Source of the DNA: Firmicutes bacterium CAG:882
GTDB taxonomy: Bacteria > Bacillota > Clostridia > Lachnospirales > Lachnospiraceae
Assembly (NCBI GenBank): GCA_000435595.1
Contig: FR895454.1
Location: forward strand, 1 to 64,000
DNA length: 64,000 nt
Direction: 5' to 3'
Shown here: positions 1 through 8,712 of the stretch, in pieces
Layout: each line of letters starts with the position of its first letter
Position numbering within the stretch: position 1 is the first letter of the stretch
Translations under genes and position numbers: made by a program
Notes under the pieces: model-generated
What the model was told of the DNA's origin: nothing
What the model saw: the letters and a program-made list of their open reading frames with translations, nothing else
Databases searched by the model: none

Positions 1-24
1 TAGGAACGAAGTTTCCTATTACAT

Positions 25-58
25 AAAAAATACTTGTGGCACCTCTGCCACAAGTATT
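25..58 (-). terminator. Rho-independent terminator of the microcompartment operon
   Basis: A perfect 13-bp inverted repeat (AATACTTGTGGCA at 29-41 and its complement at 46-58) with a 4-base loop. Read on the minus strand it is followed by a run of six T (30-25). It lies 40 bases past the stop of the iron alcohol dehydrogenase gene and closes the operon, so nothing further downstream need belong to it. Confidence 0.9.
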
Positions 59-100
59 CTATAACACTTTTATAAAAAATACAACTAAATTATTAAAAAA

Positions 101-1246
101 TTATAAACTCCATCCAAGCATTTTATTTAAGATAAGTTCAACCTTCTCCTCGTCAACAGATCTCGGATTAGTCGCAGTACAAGGGTCTGCCACAGCCGCC
201 CTCAGGATATCAGACCTGACGGCATTGTAATCAGCCTCCTTCACACCTGCCGCGCTGAGCGTTCGCGGAACCTTCATCATGTCAAGCATGTAGGACAGCT
301 CGTCGATGAGTGCCTTGACACCCGTTCTCACATTATTGCAAGGAAGTCCGATTCTCTCGGCAACCTTCGCATAGCGCACAGCTGCCTCTGAATCTGCCTC
401 ACCAAAATGTCCTGCAACGTCAGCGTTAAATTCAATCACATACGGAAGAAGCATTGCATTGGCTCTTCCATGAGGAATGTGGAACTTAGCTCCAAGCTGA
501 TGTGCGATACCGTGATTAACTCCAAGACTCACGGCATTAAATGCCATACCGGCAAGGCATGATGCGGAATGCATCTTCTCGCGGGCTGTAAGGTCGCTTC
601 CGTCTTTATAAGCCTTAGGAAGATACTCAAATGCCAGCTCAAGTGCTTTCTCGGCAAGAGCGTCTGAGGCATCTGAAGCATTGACCGATACATACGCCTC
701 AAGTGCATGTGTTATTACATCAAAGCCTGTATCCGCCGTAACGGAAGGCGGTGCCGTAACAACAAGCGATGGGTCAAGAATTGCCATATCAGGGAGAAGC
801 TCTTCGTCCACAAGCGGATATTTGATGCCTCTCTCCTTATCTGTTATAACAGCAAATTCCGTAACCTCCGAACCTGTACCGCTCGTTGTAGGTATGGCGA
901 TAAGCGAAATTTTCTGTTCAGGTCTTGTTTTCTTCATCATGAGTACAACACCCTTTGCCGCATCGATTGAGGAACCTCCGCCAAGTGCAACAACGACATC
1001 CGCCTGATGTTCCGTCAAAAACTTAACACCCGCTACAACCATCTCTATAGGCGGATCAGGTCGTACCTGATCAAATATATCCACGCTTGTGCATCCGGTC
1101 ATCTTATCTGCAATTCTTTTTGCCGCACCGGAGCTTGACATAAAAGAATCAGTAATTATTACCGCCCTTTTATTTTTTATCTCAGACAAAGCATCTATCG
1201 CATTTTCCGAAAAGCATACTTCTGTCTTAATCTTAAATCTCTTCAT
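101..1246 (-). CDS. Iron-dependent alcohol dehydrogenase, PduQ/FucO-like
   Basis: A 381-residue group III (iron) alcohol dehydrogenase. The nucleotide-binding motif GGGSSIDAAK is at 89-98, TSGTGSE at about 121-127, and the metal ligands are most likely D176, H180, H245 and H259. Length is normal for the family. As last gene of the microcompartment operon it most likely reduces propionaldehyde to 1-propanol with NADH (PduQ role); reducing lactaldehyde to 1,2-propanediol (FucO role) is the other possibility, and sequence alone does not decide. No obvious encapsulation helix is present at either end. The ATG has a good GGAGG site upstream. Confidence 0.9.
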   Translation of the reverse strand: MKRFKIKTEVCFSENAIDALSEIKNKRAVIITDSFMSSSGAAKRIADKMTGCTSVDIFDQVRPDPPIEMVVAGVKFLTEHQADVVVALGGGSSIDAAKGVVLMMKKTRPEQKISLIAIPTTSGTGSEVTEFAVITDKERGIKYPLVDEELLPDMAILDPSLVVTAPPSVTADTGFDVITHALEAYVSVNASDASDALAEKALELAFEYLPKAYKDGSDLTAREKMHSASCLAGMAFNAVSLGVNHGIAHQLGAKFHIPHGRANAMLLPYVIEFNADVAGHFGEADSEAAVRYAKVAERIGLPCNNVRTGVKALIDELSYMLDMMKVPRTLSAAGVKEADYNAVRSDILRAAVADPCTATNPRSVDEEKVELILNKMLGWSL

Positions 1247-1272
1247 TGTGATAACCTCCGTATCGGAGCATA

Positions 1273-2040
1273 TTATTCATGAGGATATACAACCTTCACA
1301 CCTGCAGTATCAAACTTCTGCAGCCACTCCTGCGATGGTCTGGCATCCGTAACCACCATGTCCACCTCTCTGAACTCACCCACCTTGGTGAAAGAAATCT
1401 TGTCAAACTTAGAGCTGTCAACAGCCAGAATTTTCTTTTTACCTGCCTCTAACAACGCCATCTTTACCTGTGCATCGCTCTCGTTTGAATCAGTCATTCC
1501 ATGTCTTAAATCAATTCCCTTCACAGAAAAAATCGCCATATCAACATTAAATGAATTAATCATCCTGATAGCCTGATATCCCACAAGCGACAGCGAACCA
1601 TCCTTCATGGAGCCTCCTGTGGAAAGGATTTTCCATCCCTTTCTGTCGGACAACTCAAGCATAATCTCTATTGAATTGGTTATAATCGTGAGATTTTTTC
1701 TGTTTTTTATGCTCTTTGCGACAAAAAGAGCTGTGGAACTGGCATCAAGCATGACATGATCACCATCTGAAATCATACCGCCCAATATCTCGCCTATTAT
1801 CTGTTTCCCGGCAACATTTGATTTCTTACGAACGGTATACGGGAGATCCGTGTTAAGGCTTTCATTAATCACGGCACCACCGTAAGTTTTTTTAGCAAGG
1901 CCTTCCGCCTCAAGCTTTTCAAGGTCTCTTCTTATCGTCTCCTCAGTCACGTTATACAATGTGCTGAGGTCACTGACAACAACCTTCTTATCTTCCTGAA
2001 GCTTTGCCAGTATTGCATTACGCCTTTCAATTGCCAGCAT
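1273..2040 (-). CDS. DeoR-family transcriptional regulator
   Basis: A 255-residue DeoR-type repressor: N-terminal winged helix (RRNAILAKLQ... TEETIRRDLEKLE at about 6-45, the family signature) followed by a phosphosugar-sensing DeoRC domain. It sits inside the microcompartment operon, 26 bases before the alcohol dehydrogenase, so it most likely controls this operon in response to a phosphorylated sugar such as fuculose- or rhamnulose-1-phosphate. That ligand is inferred from the aldolase in the operon. A candidate binding site is the dyad over the operon promoter near 12540. Confidence 0.88.
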   Translation of the reverse strand: MLAIERRNAILAKLQEDKKVVVSDLSTLYNVTEETIRRDLEKLEAEGLAKKTYGGAVINESLNTDLPYTVRKKSNVAGKQIIGEILGGMISDGDHVMLDASSTALFVAKSIKNRKNLTIITNSIEIMLELSDRKGWKILSTGGSMKDGSLSLVGYQAIRMINSFNVDMAIFSVKGIDLRHGMTDSNESDAQVKMALLEAGKKKILAVDSSKFDKISFTKVGEFREVDMVVTDARPSQEWLQKFDTAGVKVVYPHE

Positions 2041-2099
2041 TCTGATACCATCCCACTCTCATTTTGTGTAAGCGGTAATGACCACCGCCTTATCGTCTG

Positions 2100-2648
2100 T
2101 TACAATATTGTATCCCAGAGTCTCTTGTCAGGGTTTGCAATAACCGATGACTCTAAGAACATTCCATTGTCAGCAACGGAAGCTTTTGCCTTGTCTATAG
2201 CCGCCGAAACTGCTGCAACCTCACCTGTGAGCATAAGATATGACTTGCCGCACATACCTCTTGCTAAACGAAGCTCAATAAGTTCAACCTGTGATGTCTT
2301 TGCCGCTGCATCAGCCGCAACAATAATTGAAGCCGCAGAAAATGTCTCCAATATACCAAGAGCCTTTACATCCTTAACCTCTGTTGCACCATAAATTGCT
2401 GAAAATATAGCCTCATCCGGATTTCCAAGCACAAAGCTGTCGATAAGCTCCGCATCAAATCTTGTCTTTGATGCATCAACAGCAGCCTTGACTGCCGATA
2501 AATCGCCTGTGATAATGACAATATATTTTCCCGGACATACAACGGAGGACTCTAAGATATCAACGCTTGATGTCTTAAGCATAATATCCGCTGCCTGTAC
2601 ACCTGTCGAAACCGTCCTGTATTCTACCATTCCAATTGCTTTGCTCAT
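2100..2648 (-). CDS. pduT: Microcompartment shell protein, tandem BMC trimer (PduT-like)
   Basis: A 182-residue protein made of two BMC domains in tandem (about 3-90 and 95-180). C38 in the segment VVCPGKYIV matches the cysteine that holds a 4Fe-4S cluster at the threefold axis in PduT. It directly follows the PduS gene, the expected electron partner. The ATG at 2648 is chosen because an AGGAGG lies 7 bases upstream and the product then starts MSKAIGMVEY like other BMC proteins; an in-frame start 13 codons earlier would overlap pduS. Confidence 0.92.
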   Translation of the reverse strand: MSKAIGMVEYRTVSTGVQAADIMLKTSSVDILESSVVCPGKYIVIITGDLSAVKAAVDASKTRFDAELIDSFVLGNPDEAIFSAIYGATEVKDVKALGILETFSAASIIVAADAAAKTSQVELIELRLARGMCGKSYLMLTGEVAAVSAAIDKAKASVADNGMFLESSVIANPDKRLWDTIL

Positions 2649-2658
2649 AATAATCCTC

Positions 2659-3993
2659 CTAAGCCTTAATTGTAACGAACCTGTCATTTACATCCGTTAC
2701 CGTGCCGCTTATCGTTGCATGTATCTTAACGCCTAACTTGTCATCATCGGTACCGCCTATCGGCTGTCCGACAACAACCTTATCACCTACGGCAACAAAA
2801 GCCTTAGCAGGTGCACCGATATGCTGTGTGAGCTGAATCTTTACAGTGTCAGCCTTAACCTCCTCATCAACCATAGGAGCAGGCATATCATATCTTGTAA
2901 GTCCTATTCTCGCCGTGAGACGCTCCATAGGAACTCTTCTTTCATTTCTGTAAGGTGCAACAGGTTTTAATACGGCATCCTTAGGTACCGGAACTCCGTT
3001 CTTTCTGAGTGCTCCCTTATACTCGCCGATAAGTGTTCTCGGTGACAGACCCTGACCACATGAGTACATCTCGCAGAGGCCGCATGCCGAACAGAACATT
3101 GTGTCAAGCAGAGGCTTGATATCCTGAGCTGTTCCGCTTGAAACCGAACGCATAAACATATGTGGTGTTATCGGATGTCCTAAAAGATGTCTCGGACATA
3201 AATCCGTACACATCTGACACTGACAGCATGAAGCCATCGCTCTCTTTACGTTAACCTTAGTGCTCTGTGAACGCTTAAGAACAATATAGTGGTCCTTAGG
3301 CATTACCAGAATGGCATTTGAGGTCTTGGTAATGACATCGTAGCCGTTACAGATTCTTCCCGTCATAGGACCGCCACTGATGTATACAGGGTCATTCACA
3401 GTAACACCGCCCGCAAGCTCAACAAGCTCATTAACCGTCATTCCGAGAGGCACCTTGAGTGTGACAGGCTTCTTAACCTCACCTGCAATTGTTATGTACT
3501 TACTCGTAACCGGCTTATCAGCTGTCATAGCAAAATAAAGATTTAACATTGTCTCAACATTGTACACAATGCATCCTACCGAGATTGGTATTGCTCCCGG
3601 TGCCACAACTCTTCCTGTTGTCTCATATATTGTGATCACCTCATCACCTGCAGGATATACCTCAGGAAGGTAACCTATTGTTATGTCTTTAAAGGAGCCC
3701 AGGTTAGCTTTAACTGCATCAACCGCTCCCTTATATGCAGGCTTCACTGCTATTATGACACGTTCTGCCTGCGTGGCCTCCTTGACCGCCGTAAGGGCTG
3801 TCATTATCTCGAATGCATACTTTTCAAGTACCTGTCTGTGAAGCTTTAAAAGCGGTTCACATTCAGCACAGTTGAGGATGATGGTGTCCGCTTTCTCATT
3901 AAGCTTTGCATAGCTTGGAAAACCTGCTCCGCCCGCTCCGACGATACCATTCTCCCTCATGATTCTGCCCAGTTCATTAATATTCATGCTCAT
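2659..3993 (-). CDS. pduS: RnfC-like electron transfer protein PduS
   Basis: 444 residues with the RnfC/NuoF-like layout. GAGGAGFPSYAK at 19-30 is the flavin/NADH-binding start. Two cluster motifs follow: C256-x2-C259-x2-C262-x3-C266-P and C301-x2-C304-x2-C307-x4-C312. PduS is known as a flavin and iron-sulfur protein linked to cofactor recycling in propanediol microcompartments, and the adjacent pduT supplies a shell-embedded cluster. Here it could pass electrons across the shell to balance NADH used by the two alcohol dehydrogenases (inference). Confidence 0.93.
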   Translation of the reverse strand: MSMNINELGRIMRENGIVGAGGAGFPSYAKLNEKADTIILNCAECEPLLKLHRQVLEKYAFEIMTALTAVKEATQAERVIIAVKPAYKGAVDAVKANLGSFKDITIGYLPEVYPAGDEVITIYETTGRVVAPGAIPISVGCIVYNVETMLNLYFAMTADKPVTSKYITIAGEVKKPVTLKVPLGMTVNELVELAGGVTVNDPVYISGGPMTGRICNGYDVITKTSNAILVMPKDHYIVLKRSQSTKVNVKRAMASCCQCQMCTDLCPRHLLGHPITPHMFMRSVSSGTAQDIKPLLDTMFCSACGLCEMYSCGQGLSPRTLIGEYKGALRKNGVPVPKDAVLKPVAPYRNERRVPMERLTARIGLTRYDMPAPMVDEEVKADTVKIQLTQHIGAPAKAFVAVGDKVVVGQPIGGTDDDKLGVKIHATISGTVTDVNDRFVTIKA

Positions 3994-4013
3994 TATAATA
4001 TCTCCTTCGAAGC

Positions 4014-4286
4014 TCAGAGCCCCATGCCATCATCCACAATACCAACGATTGCTGCATCGATAGGTGCATCCGGCATACCGCATCCAACCCTCGCAGCACT
4101 CCCTGTAGCCACGAGTACCGTCTCACCGATACCCGCACCTACATTGTCAACTGCAACAATACGGCTGTTTCCCGCCTGACCTGACTGCATCTTTTCAAGC
4201 GGTTCAACAATCATAAACTTGCTGCCTATTAAGTTATCATTCTTTCTGGTTGATACCAGACTACCTACGACTTTTCCGACTATCAT
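4014..4286 (-). CDS. Microcompartment vertex protein, EutN/CcmL family
   Basis: A 90-residue BMC-P pentamer that caps shell vertices. MIVGKVVGSLVSTRKNDNL and the closing G-IVDDGMGL tail are family hallmarks. The ATG at 4286 is preferred over one six codons upstream because GAGG lies at the right distance and family members begin M-I/V-G-K-V. It sits between the BMC-H genes and pduS, the usual place in such operons. Confidence 0.92.
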   Translation of the reverse strand: MIVGKVVGSLVSTRKNDNLIGSKFMIVEPLEKMQSGQAGNSRIVAVDNVGAGIGETVLVATGSAARVGCGMPDAPIDAAIVGIVDDGMGL

Positions 4287-4323
4287 GCTCTGCCTCACAT
4301 ACACTAATTCTTCTTGAATTGGA

Positions 4324-4602
4324 TTATTTTAAAACCGGAAGAATCTTCTCAACATCTGCGTGTGGTCTTGGAATTACATGCTTTGCCACAACCTCACCAA
4401 GCTTTGCTGCTGTTGCCGCACCTGTATCAACAGCTGCATTAACCGCACCTACATCTCCTCTTACCATAACGCTTACGAGTCCTGAGCCAATCTTCTCTGT
4501 TCCTACAAGTGTTACGTTAGCTGCCTTTAACATTGCATCTGCTGCCTCTACTGCTGCTACAAGTCCTCTTGTCTCGATCATTCCTAATGCTTCCTGTGCC
4601 AT
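4324..4602 (-). CDS. Microcompartment shell hexamer (PduA/PduJ-like), copy 1
   Basis: A 92-residue single-domain BMC-H protein, [20 protein letters not shown] at the start and the pore loop KIGSG near residue 37. It differs from the copy at 4946-5224 at only about a dozen positions, most in the C-terminal third, so the two arose by recent duplication with a different BMC-H gene left between them. It forms the flat faces of the shell. Confidence 0.95.
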   Translation of the reverse strand: MAQEALGMIETRGLVAAVEAADAMLKAANVTLVGTEKIGSGLVSVMVRGDVGAVNAAVDTGAATAAKLGEVVAKHVIPRPHADVEKILPVLK

Positions 4603-4639
4603 TTTATTATCCTCCTGAATTCAAATTATTAAATGTTAG

Positions 4640-4933
4640 CTACTGATTCTGTTTTGCCATTCTGCCTGCGCTGAGATTCAATATTCTCACGACCTCGTCG
4701 CACGGATTGGCTATTACCGCCTTGGCAACCGGACGCTTGATTGCCTTTGCATACGCTGCCTCAACAGCCTCTTTGCATGCCGATACATTTCCCGTGACAA
4801 CCACTGTCACAAGACGTCCTCCTAACTTTCGCTCCCAAGTCACGAACTCCACATCCGCCGTCTTACACATAATATCAAGACAATCAATCGCTGCCGTGAC
4901 GCTTGGTACCTCAATTAAGCCAATTGACTTCAT
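4640..4933 (-). CDS. Microcompartment shell hexamer, divergent BMC-H
   Basis: A 97-residue BMC-H protein (MKSIGLIEVPSVTAAIDCLD) clearly different from its neighbours. The pore region reads KLGGRLV, putting an arginine where PduA-type proteins have serine or glycine, and the C-terminal tail is extended and basic (GRMAKQNQ). It is probably a minor facet protein with different pore selectivity; that role is inferred. Confidence 0.92.
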   Translation of the reverse strand: MKSIGLIEVPSVTAAIDCLDIMCKTADVEFVTWERKLGGRLVTVVVTGNVSACKEAVEAAYAKAIKRPVAKAVIANPCDEVVRILNLSAGRMAKQNQ

Positions 4934-4945
4934 CGATTATTCTCC

Positions 4946-5224
4946 TTATTTGAGCTTTGGAAGAATCTTCTCTACATCATTATGCGGTCTTGGAATTACA
5001 TGTGTGGCTACAACCTCGCCAAGTCTTGCCGCACTTGCCTTGCCGGCATCAACTGCTGCATTGACTGCACCTACATCTCCTCTTACCATAACGCTTACAA
5101 GTCCTGAACCAATCTTCTCTGTTCCTACAAGTGTTACCTCTGCAGCCTTAACCATTGCATCTGCTGCCTCTACTGCTGCTACAAGTCCTCTTGTCTCAAT
5201 CATTCCTAATGCTTCCTGTGCCAT
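4946..5224 (-). CDS. Microcompartment shell hexamer (PduA/PduJ-like), copy 2
   Basis: A 92-residue BMC-H protein nearly identical to the copy at 4324-4602, with the same KIGSG pore. The ATG at 5224 is preceded by AAGGAGG, which decides this start over one nine codons upstream. The two copies probably supply most of the shell surface. The strong ribosome site suggests high expression. Confidence 0.95.
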   Translation of the reverse strand: MAQEALGMIETRGLVAAVEAADAMVKAAEVTLVGTEKIGSGLVSVMVRGDVGAVNAAVDAGKASAARLGEVVATHVIPRPHNDVEKILPKLK

Positions 5225-5275
5225 TTTAATATCCTCCTTAAAATAATTCATGATATGTTTTATATGATTTTATTT

Positions 5276-5590
5276 TCAGCTCTTATCAAGTGCGGACAGC
5301 TTAAGAAGCTTCTCCACATCTGCTTCGGGTGCCGGAATTATATACTCCGACGCAACACCTGTGACTGTCTCAGCCGCAAGCTTTGCAGCCTCCATAGCCG
5401 CCTTGACCGCCGATATACTGCCACGGAACTTCACTGTAACCAGAAGCGGTACCGGCAGCTTATCCGCGTTAGCAGGCTTATTTTTATCAAATGTCTCCAT
5501 GGTAACATCGGCCGCCTTGCATCCTGCATCGCCTGCAACGAATGCAGCCACAAGTCCGTATACCTCTAAGAGTCCGACTGCCTGTGCCAT
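5276..5590 (-). CDS. Microcompartment shell hexamer with enlarged pore loop
   Basis: A 104-residue BMC-H protein (MAQAVGLLEVYGLVAAFVAG). Between the strands where PduA-type proteins have the short KIGSG pore loop it carries about 12 extra residues (FDKNKPANADKLPVP), rich in proline and lysine. The insertion would project at the sixfold pore and narrow or gate it. The rest of the fold (GSISAVKAAMEAA, YIIPAPEADVEKLL) is standard. It is the first shell gene after the zinc alcohol dehydrogenase. Confidence 0.9.
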   Translation of the reverse strand: MAQAVGLLEVYGLVAAFVAGDAGCKAADVTMETFDKNKPANADKLPVPLLVTVKFRGSISAVKAAMEAAKLAAETVTGVASEYIIPAPEADVEKLLKLSALDKS

Positions 5591-5603
5591 ATTCTATCCT
5601 CCA

Positions 5604-6809
5604 CTATCTGTTGACTATCGCAATCTTAAGTCCTTCCATCTTAAGGTTGGTCTTAAGTGCCTCATTAATCTCCTCAAGCGGGAACTTATGAGTTATAAGC
5701 TTCTCAATCGGAAGTCCGATACCCTTAGCTCTCTTTAAGAAGTCAAAGGTTGTAGCGTAATCCCTGAGCGTGTAAACCCATGAGCCGACTGTCGTTATCT
5801 CCTTGGAGCAGATGTCAAAGTGAGGGTTGATTGTGGCATCTCCGCCATTAATGAAGAAACCAAGCTCACATAATCCGCCGCCGTTGCGGATGAACTTATA
5901 AATGTTGCTGTGTGCTACAGGTGAACCTGTACACTGGAATGCGAAGTCTGCAAGATGTCCGTCAAAGCATGCCTCAACTGCGCCTGCAAGTGCCTCAATT
6001 CCCTTATGATCCTTAAAGTTGACCGTCTTTGATGCGCCCATCATCTTTGCAAACTCAAGTCTCTTTGCCTCACCGTCAACAGCCACGATGTTCTCGATTC
6101 CCATTGTTCTGAGTACCGCAATACAGATAAGTCCGATCGGTCCGCAGCCCTGAACAACAACTCTCGAATTAAAACGAAGGATGTTGGTTGTCTTGGCTCT
6201 CTCAACCGCATGCACCAAAACCGCACATGGCTCTATGAGGATTCTTGAATCAAGGTCAAGGTCACTTACGTTGAACACGGTTGAACCCTCGCGGATGAAG
6301 ATGTAATCCGAGAACCATCCGTTAAGATGAACATCATCATCAGGAAGAAGTCCGTATACATCGGCTCCGCCGACATTCTGCTTGTTGAGATCGAACATTG
6401 TTATGTCAGGGTTATCCTTGAAAATCATACAAGTTACAACCTTGTCTCCGATATGTAAATCCTTGCCTGCGCTGTCCTTCTTGACATTCTTGCCCATCGC
6501 AACGATCTCACCTGTTCCCTCATGTCCGAGAGCTACAGGGATAAGGCTGAACGGATCTCTCTTAAACTCATGTGCATCCGTTCCGCAGACACCGCAGCCT
6601 TCAACCTTTACAAGGATGTCCCCGTCGCCGAGTGGCGGAATAGGAAATTCCTTTACGTCAAAATGCTCAAGTGATGTGAGCATTGCGACATGTGCCGTCT
6701 TAGGTATTGCACCCGGCGTGCTGCTCTTAGGTGCAGACTGTGTTGTCTGACCCCCTGTCATTTCATTTAAAACCTGTTTTACAATAGCTTCAATATTAGC
6801 TGAATCCAC
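5604..6809 (-). CDS. Zinc-type (MDR) alcohol dehydrogenase with encapsulation peptide
   Basis: A 401-residue medium-chain dehydrogenase. Residues 1-18 (MDSANIEAIVKQVLNEMT) form an amphipathic helix of the type that targets PduP into microcompartments, joined by a flexible Q/T/S/P linker. The catalytic zinc site is recognisable (C75 in GVCGTD, H96-E97 in GHEGTG), as is the Rossmann motif GCGPIG. The usual C-x2-C-x2-C-x7-C structural-zinc lobe is absent. It starts with GTG after a good GGAGG. It is likely a lumen enzyme acting on lactaldehyde or propionaldehyde; substrate is inferred from context. Confidence 0.85.
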   Translation of the reverse strand: MDSANIEAIVKQVLNEMTGGQTTQSAPKSSTPGAIPKTAHVAMLTSLEHFDVKEFPIPPLGDGDILVKVEGCGVCGTDAHEFKRDPFSLIPVALGHEGTGEIVAMGKNVKKDSAGKDLHIGDKVVTCMIFKDNPDITMFDLNKQNVGGADVYGLLPDDDVHLNGWFSDYIFIREGSTVFNVSDLDLDSRILIEPCAVLVHAVERAKTTNILRFNSRVVVQGCGPIGLICIAVLRTMGIENIVAVDGEAKRLEFAKMMGASKTVNFKDHKGIEALAGAVEACFDGHLADFAFQCTGSPVAHSNIYKFIRNGGGLCELGFFINGGDATINPHFDICSKEITTVGSWVYTLRDYATTFDFLKRAKGIGLPIEKLITHKFPLEEINEALKTNLKMEGLKIAIVNR

Positions 6810-6827
6810 GTCAAAAACCTCCGTTTC

Positions 6828-7304
6828 TTAAACTGTACCTCCGACAAGCTCCTCAAATACCTGCCGTCCGTATGCTGCCAGTGCGGTATCTTCATCCTCT
6901 GTTCCGCCGCTGACTCCAAGTCCTCCCACAATGCGTTCACCAACCACAAGCGGCTCACCGCCTCCGAATATCACTATTCTTCCACCATTGGTATTCTGTA
7001 TGCCGTAGAGTGAACCTCCCGGCTGTGCGAGTTCTTTTAATTTAATTGTCGGCATCTTAAGACCGACAACCGTATATGCCTTGTTAAATGCAACATCATA
7101 GCTCGCAATGAATGAATCATCCATGCAATGCACCAAAACCGGGTTAGCTCCGCTGTTCATTACAACAATCACAGCCTTAACTCCCATCTGCCTTGCACGT
7201 TCCTCGACACGGCTTGAAACCGCCTTTGCAAGTTCAAGCGACATGTCCTGCTTCTGCTGCATTATGACATTCTTAACAATCTCAGTAATCTGTGAAGTAT
7301 TCAC
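6828..7304 (-). CDS. GlcG/HbpS-family protein (PduO C-terminal-like)
   Basis: A 158-residue member of the GlcG/HbpS family (formerly DUF336), the domain found at the C-terminus of PduO. The GGRIVIFGGGEPL and IVGGLGVSGGTEDEDTALA segments are typical. The first 17 residues (MNTSQITEIVKNVIMQQ) form a second encapsulation-type helix like that of the neighbouring dehydrogenase. The family is associated with heme or cobalamin binding; a glycyl radical pathway needs no B12, so its job here is unclear. GTG start with GAGG upstream. Confidence 0.82.
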   Translation of the reverse strand: MNTSQITEIVKNVIMQQKQDMSLELAKAVSSRVEERARQMGVKAVIVVMNSGANPVLVHCMDDSFIASYDVAFNKAYTVVGLKMPTIKLKELAQPGGSLYGIQNTNGGRIVIFGGGEPLVVGERIVGGLGVSGGTEDEDTALAAYGRQVFEELVGGTV

Positions 7305-7328
7305 AAGCTCACCTCTTTATGTATCTGA

Positions 7329-8126
7329 TTATCTGTTAAGCTGCTCTAACACCTTGCGTGTAATCTCTGCAACAAGCTCCGGTGAAGCATCCGCTGTAGT
7401 TGAACATGAGCCTCCGCAGCTATGACAGTTAGGCTTACCCTCCTTAGCGTTAGGACAAAGATTGGCAGGATGCTTGCCTGGAAGTCCGAACTGTCTTCTG
7501 ATTTCGTAGAGACGCTCAACCTGCTCCTTGCTGAGTTCCTTAGGTCCGCCAAGCTGTCTTGCCTTGTATAAAAGTTCTGCATAGAACTCAAGGGACTCCA
7601 TCTTGTGGTAAGCTGAGAGCAAATCAACACTGTATGAAAGTGCACCGTGGTTCTCAAGAAGTACCGCATCATAATATGGAAGATACTCTTCAACCGCATC
7701 AGGAATCTCATTCGTTGAAGGTGTACCGTACTTTGCAATAGGTACACATCCAAGTGCAATTACAGCCTCCGGCATAATCGGTGCCGTGAGCGGAATGCCT
7801 GCGATTGCAAAGGCTGTGGCATAAGACGGATGAGCATGTACAACAGAGCCGACATCAGGTCTCTTCTGGTATACCCTCATGTGCATCTTAATCTCGGATG
7901 ACGGCTTAAATCTGCCGTTAGCCTCAATCACATTGCCGTTTCTGTCAACCTTGCAGATGTAATCCGGTGTCATGAAGCCCTTGCTCACACCTGTAGGCGT
8001 ACACAAAAACTCGTTGTCATTGAGCTTCACTGAAATGTTGCCGTCATTTGCGGCAACCATGCCTCTGTCGTAGATTCTCTTACCAATCTCGCAGATCTGC
8101 TTCTTAATTTCGTACTCTGAAACCAT
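7329..8126 (-). CDS. Class II aldolase (fuculose/rhamnulose-phosphate type) with C-terminal encapsulation peptide
   Basis: A 265-residue class II aldolase. NDGNISVKL, the glutamate of SSEIKMH and the HAHP zinc motif near residue 97-100 are the family's active-site features. It would split L-fuculose-1-phosphate (or rhamnulose-1-phosphate) to DHAP and lactaldehyde. After the catalytic domain comes a cysteine-rich linker (CPNAKEGKPNCHSCGGSC) and a final amphipathic helix (SPELVAEITRKVLEQLNR) like known encapsulation peptides, so the aldolase probably works inside the shell. It has a strong own promoter at 8189-8217 and an AAGGAGG ribosome site. Confidence 0.92.
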   Translation of the reverse strand: MVSEYEIKKQICEIGKRIYDRGMVAANDGNISVKLNDNEFLCTPTGVSKGFMTPDYICKVDRNGNVIEANGRFKPSSEIKMHMRVYQKRPDVGSVVHAHPSYATAFAIAGIPLTAPIMPEAVIALGCVPIAKYGTPSTNEIPDAVEEYLPYYDAVLLENHGALSYSVDLLSAYHKMESLEFYAELLYKARQLGGPKELSKEQVERLYEIRRQFGLPGKHPANLCPNAKEGKPNCHSCGGSCSTTADASPELVAEITRKVLEQLNR

Positions 8127-8188
8127 TACGAAACCCTCCTTGATAATTATATGTTGTTTTATATGTTTTTGCGTTGATTTATAATTAA

Positions 8189-8217
8189 ATTATACCATTT
8201 TGTTAAAAAAACGTCAA
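8189..8217 (-). promoter_or_regulatory. Internal sigma-A promoter for the aldolase half of the operon
   Basis: On the minus strand TTGACG (8217-8212), a 17-base spacer and TATAAT (8194-8189), 63 bases before the aldolase ATG. The leader between them contains ATATG repeated 12 bases apart (8149-8153 and 8161-8165 on the plus strand), a possible regulator site; a similar pair occurs at 5253-5266. Confidence 0.75.
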
Positions 8218-8286
8218 TCCATTACAGCAATAAAAATGTGGTATTTGGTTGTTTTTTGTCATAATGTGATTGTTATCGGCAAATTT

Positions 8287-8712
8287 TCATTGAGAGAGAT
8301 AATCAAGCACCTCGCCAATGCCCTCGCCCGTCACGGAGCTGACCATAAAAATCCTTTTGCAGCCCGCAAGCTCAAGCCAGCTTTTTGCCCTTTCAGGTCT
8401 CGCATCCGGTCTGTCAATCTGTGTCACAATGCCTATTACCTCCCGATTGCACATACATGTTATACATGGCGGAAACAGTGAATACTCTTCCCTTGCCGAC
8501 AATAGCAGCCCGACGACATCCGCCTCATAGCTGTAGAGTGCGAGTGCCCTTCCAAGTATCTTATTCTCCGCATACTCACCCGGAGTATCTATAATGCAGT
8601 CAAAATGATTAATATACTGTGTCTTATGATACCTGATTTTTTCCCCTCGCATCGCCTGTGTAAGTGTCGTCTTGCCGCATCCGGTCTTTCCCATAAAAAT
8701 AATCTTTTTCAT
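8287..8712 (-). CDS. EutP/PduV-family small GTPase
   Basis: A 141-residue Ras-like GTPase with P-loop GKTGCGKTT at 8-16, DTPGE (G3) near 43-47 and TQID (G4) near 98-101. EutP/PduV proteins occur in microcompartment operons and have been linked to compartment positioning or to kinase activity; the precise role here is open. Its ATG overlaps the stop of the preceding shell gene (ATGA), so the two are translationally coupled. Confidence 0.9.
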   Translation of the reverse strand: MKKIIFMGKTGCGKTTLTQAMRGEKIRYHKTQYINHFDCIIDTPGEYAENKILGRALALYSYEADVVGLLLSAREEYSLFPPCITCMCNREVIGIVTQIDRPDARPERAKSWLELAGCKRIFMVSSVTGEGIGEVLDYLSQ

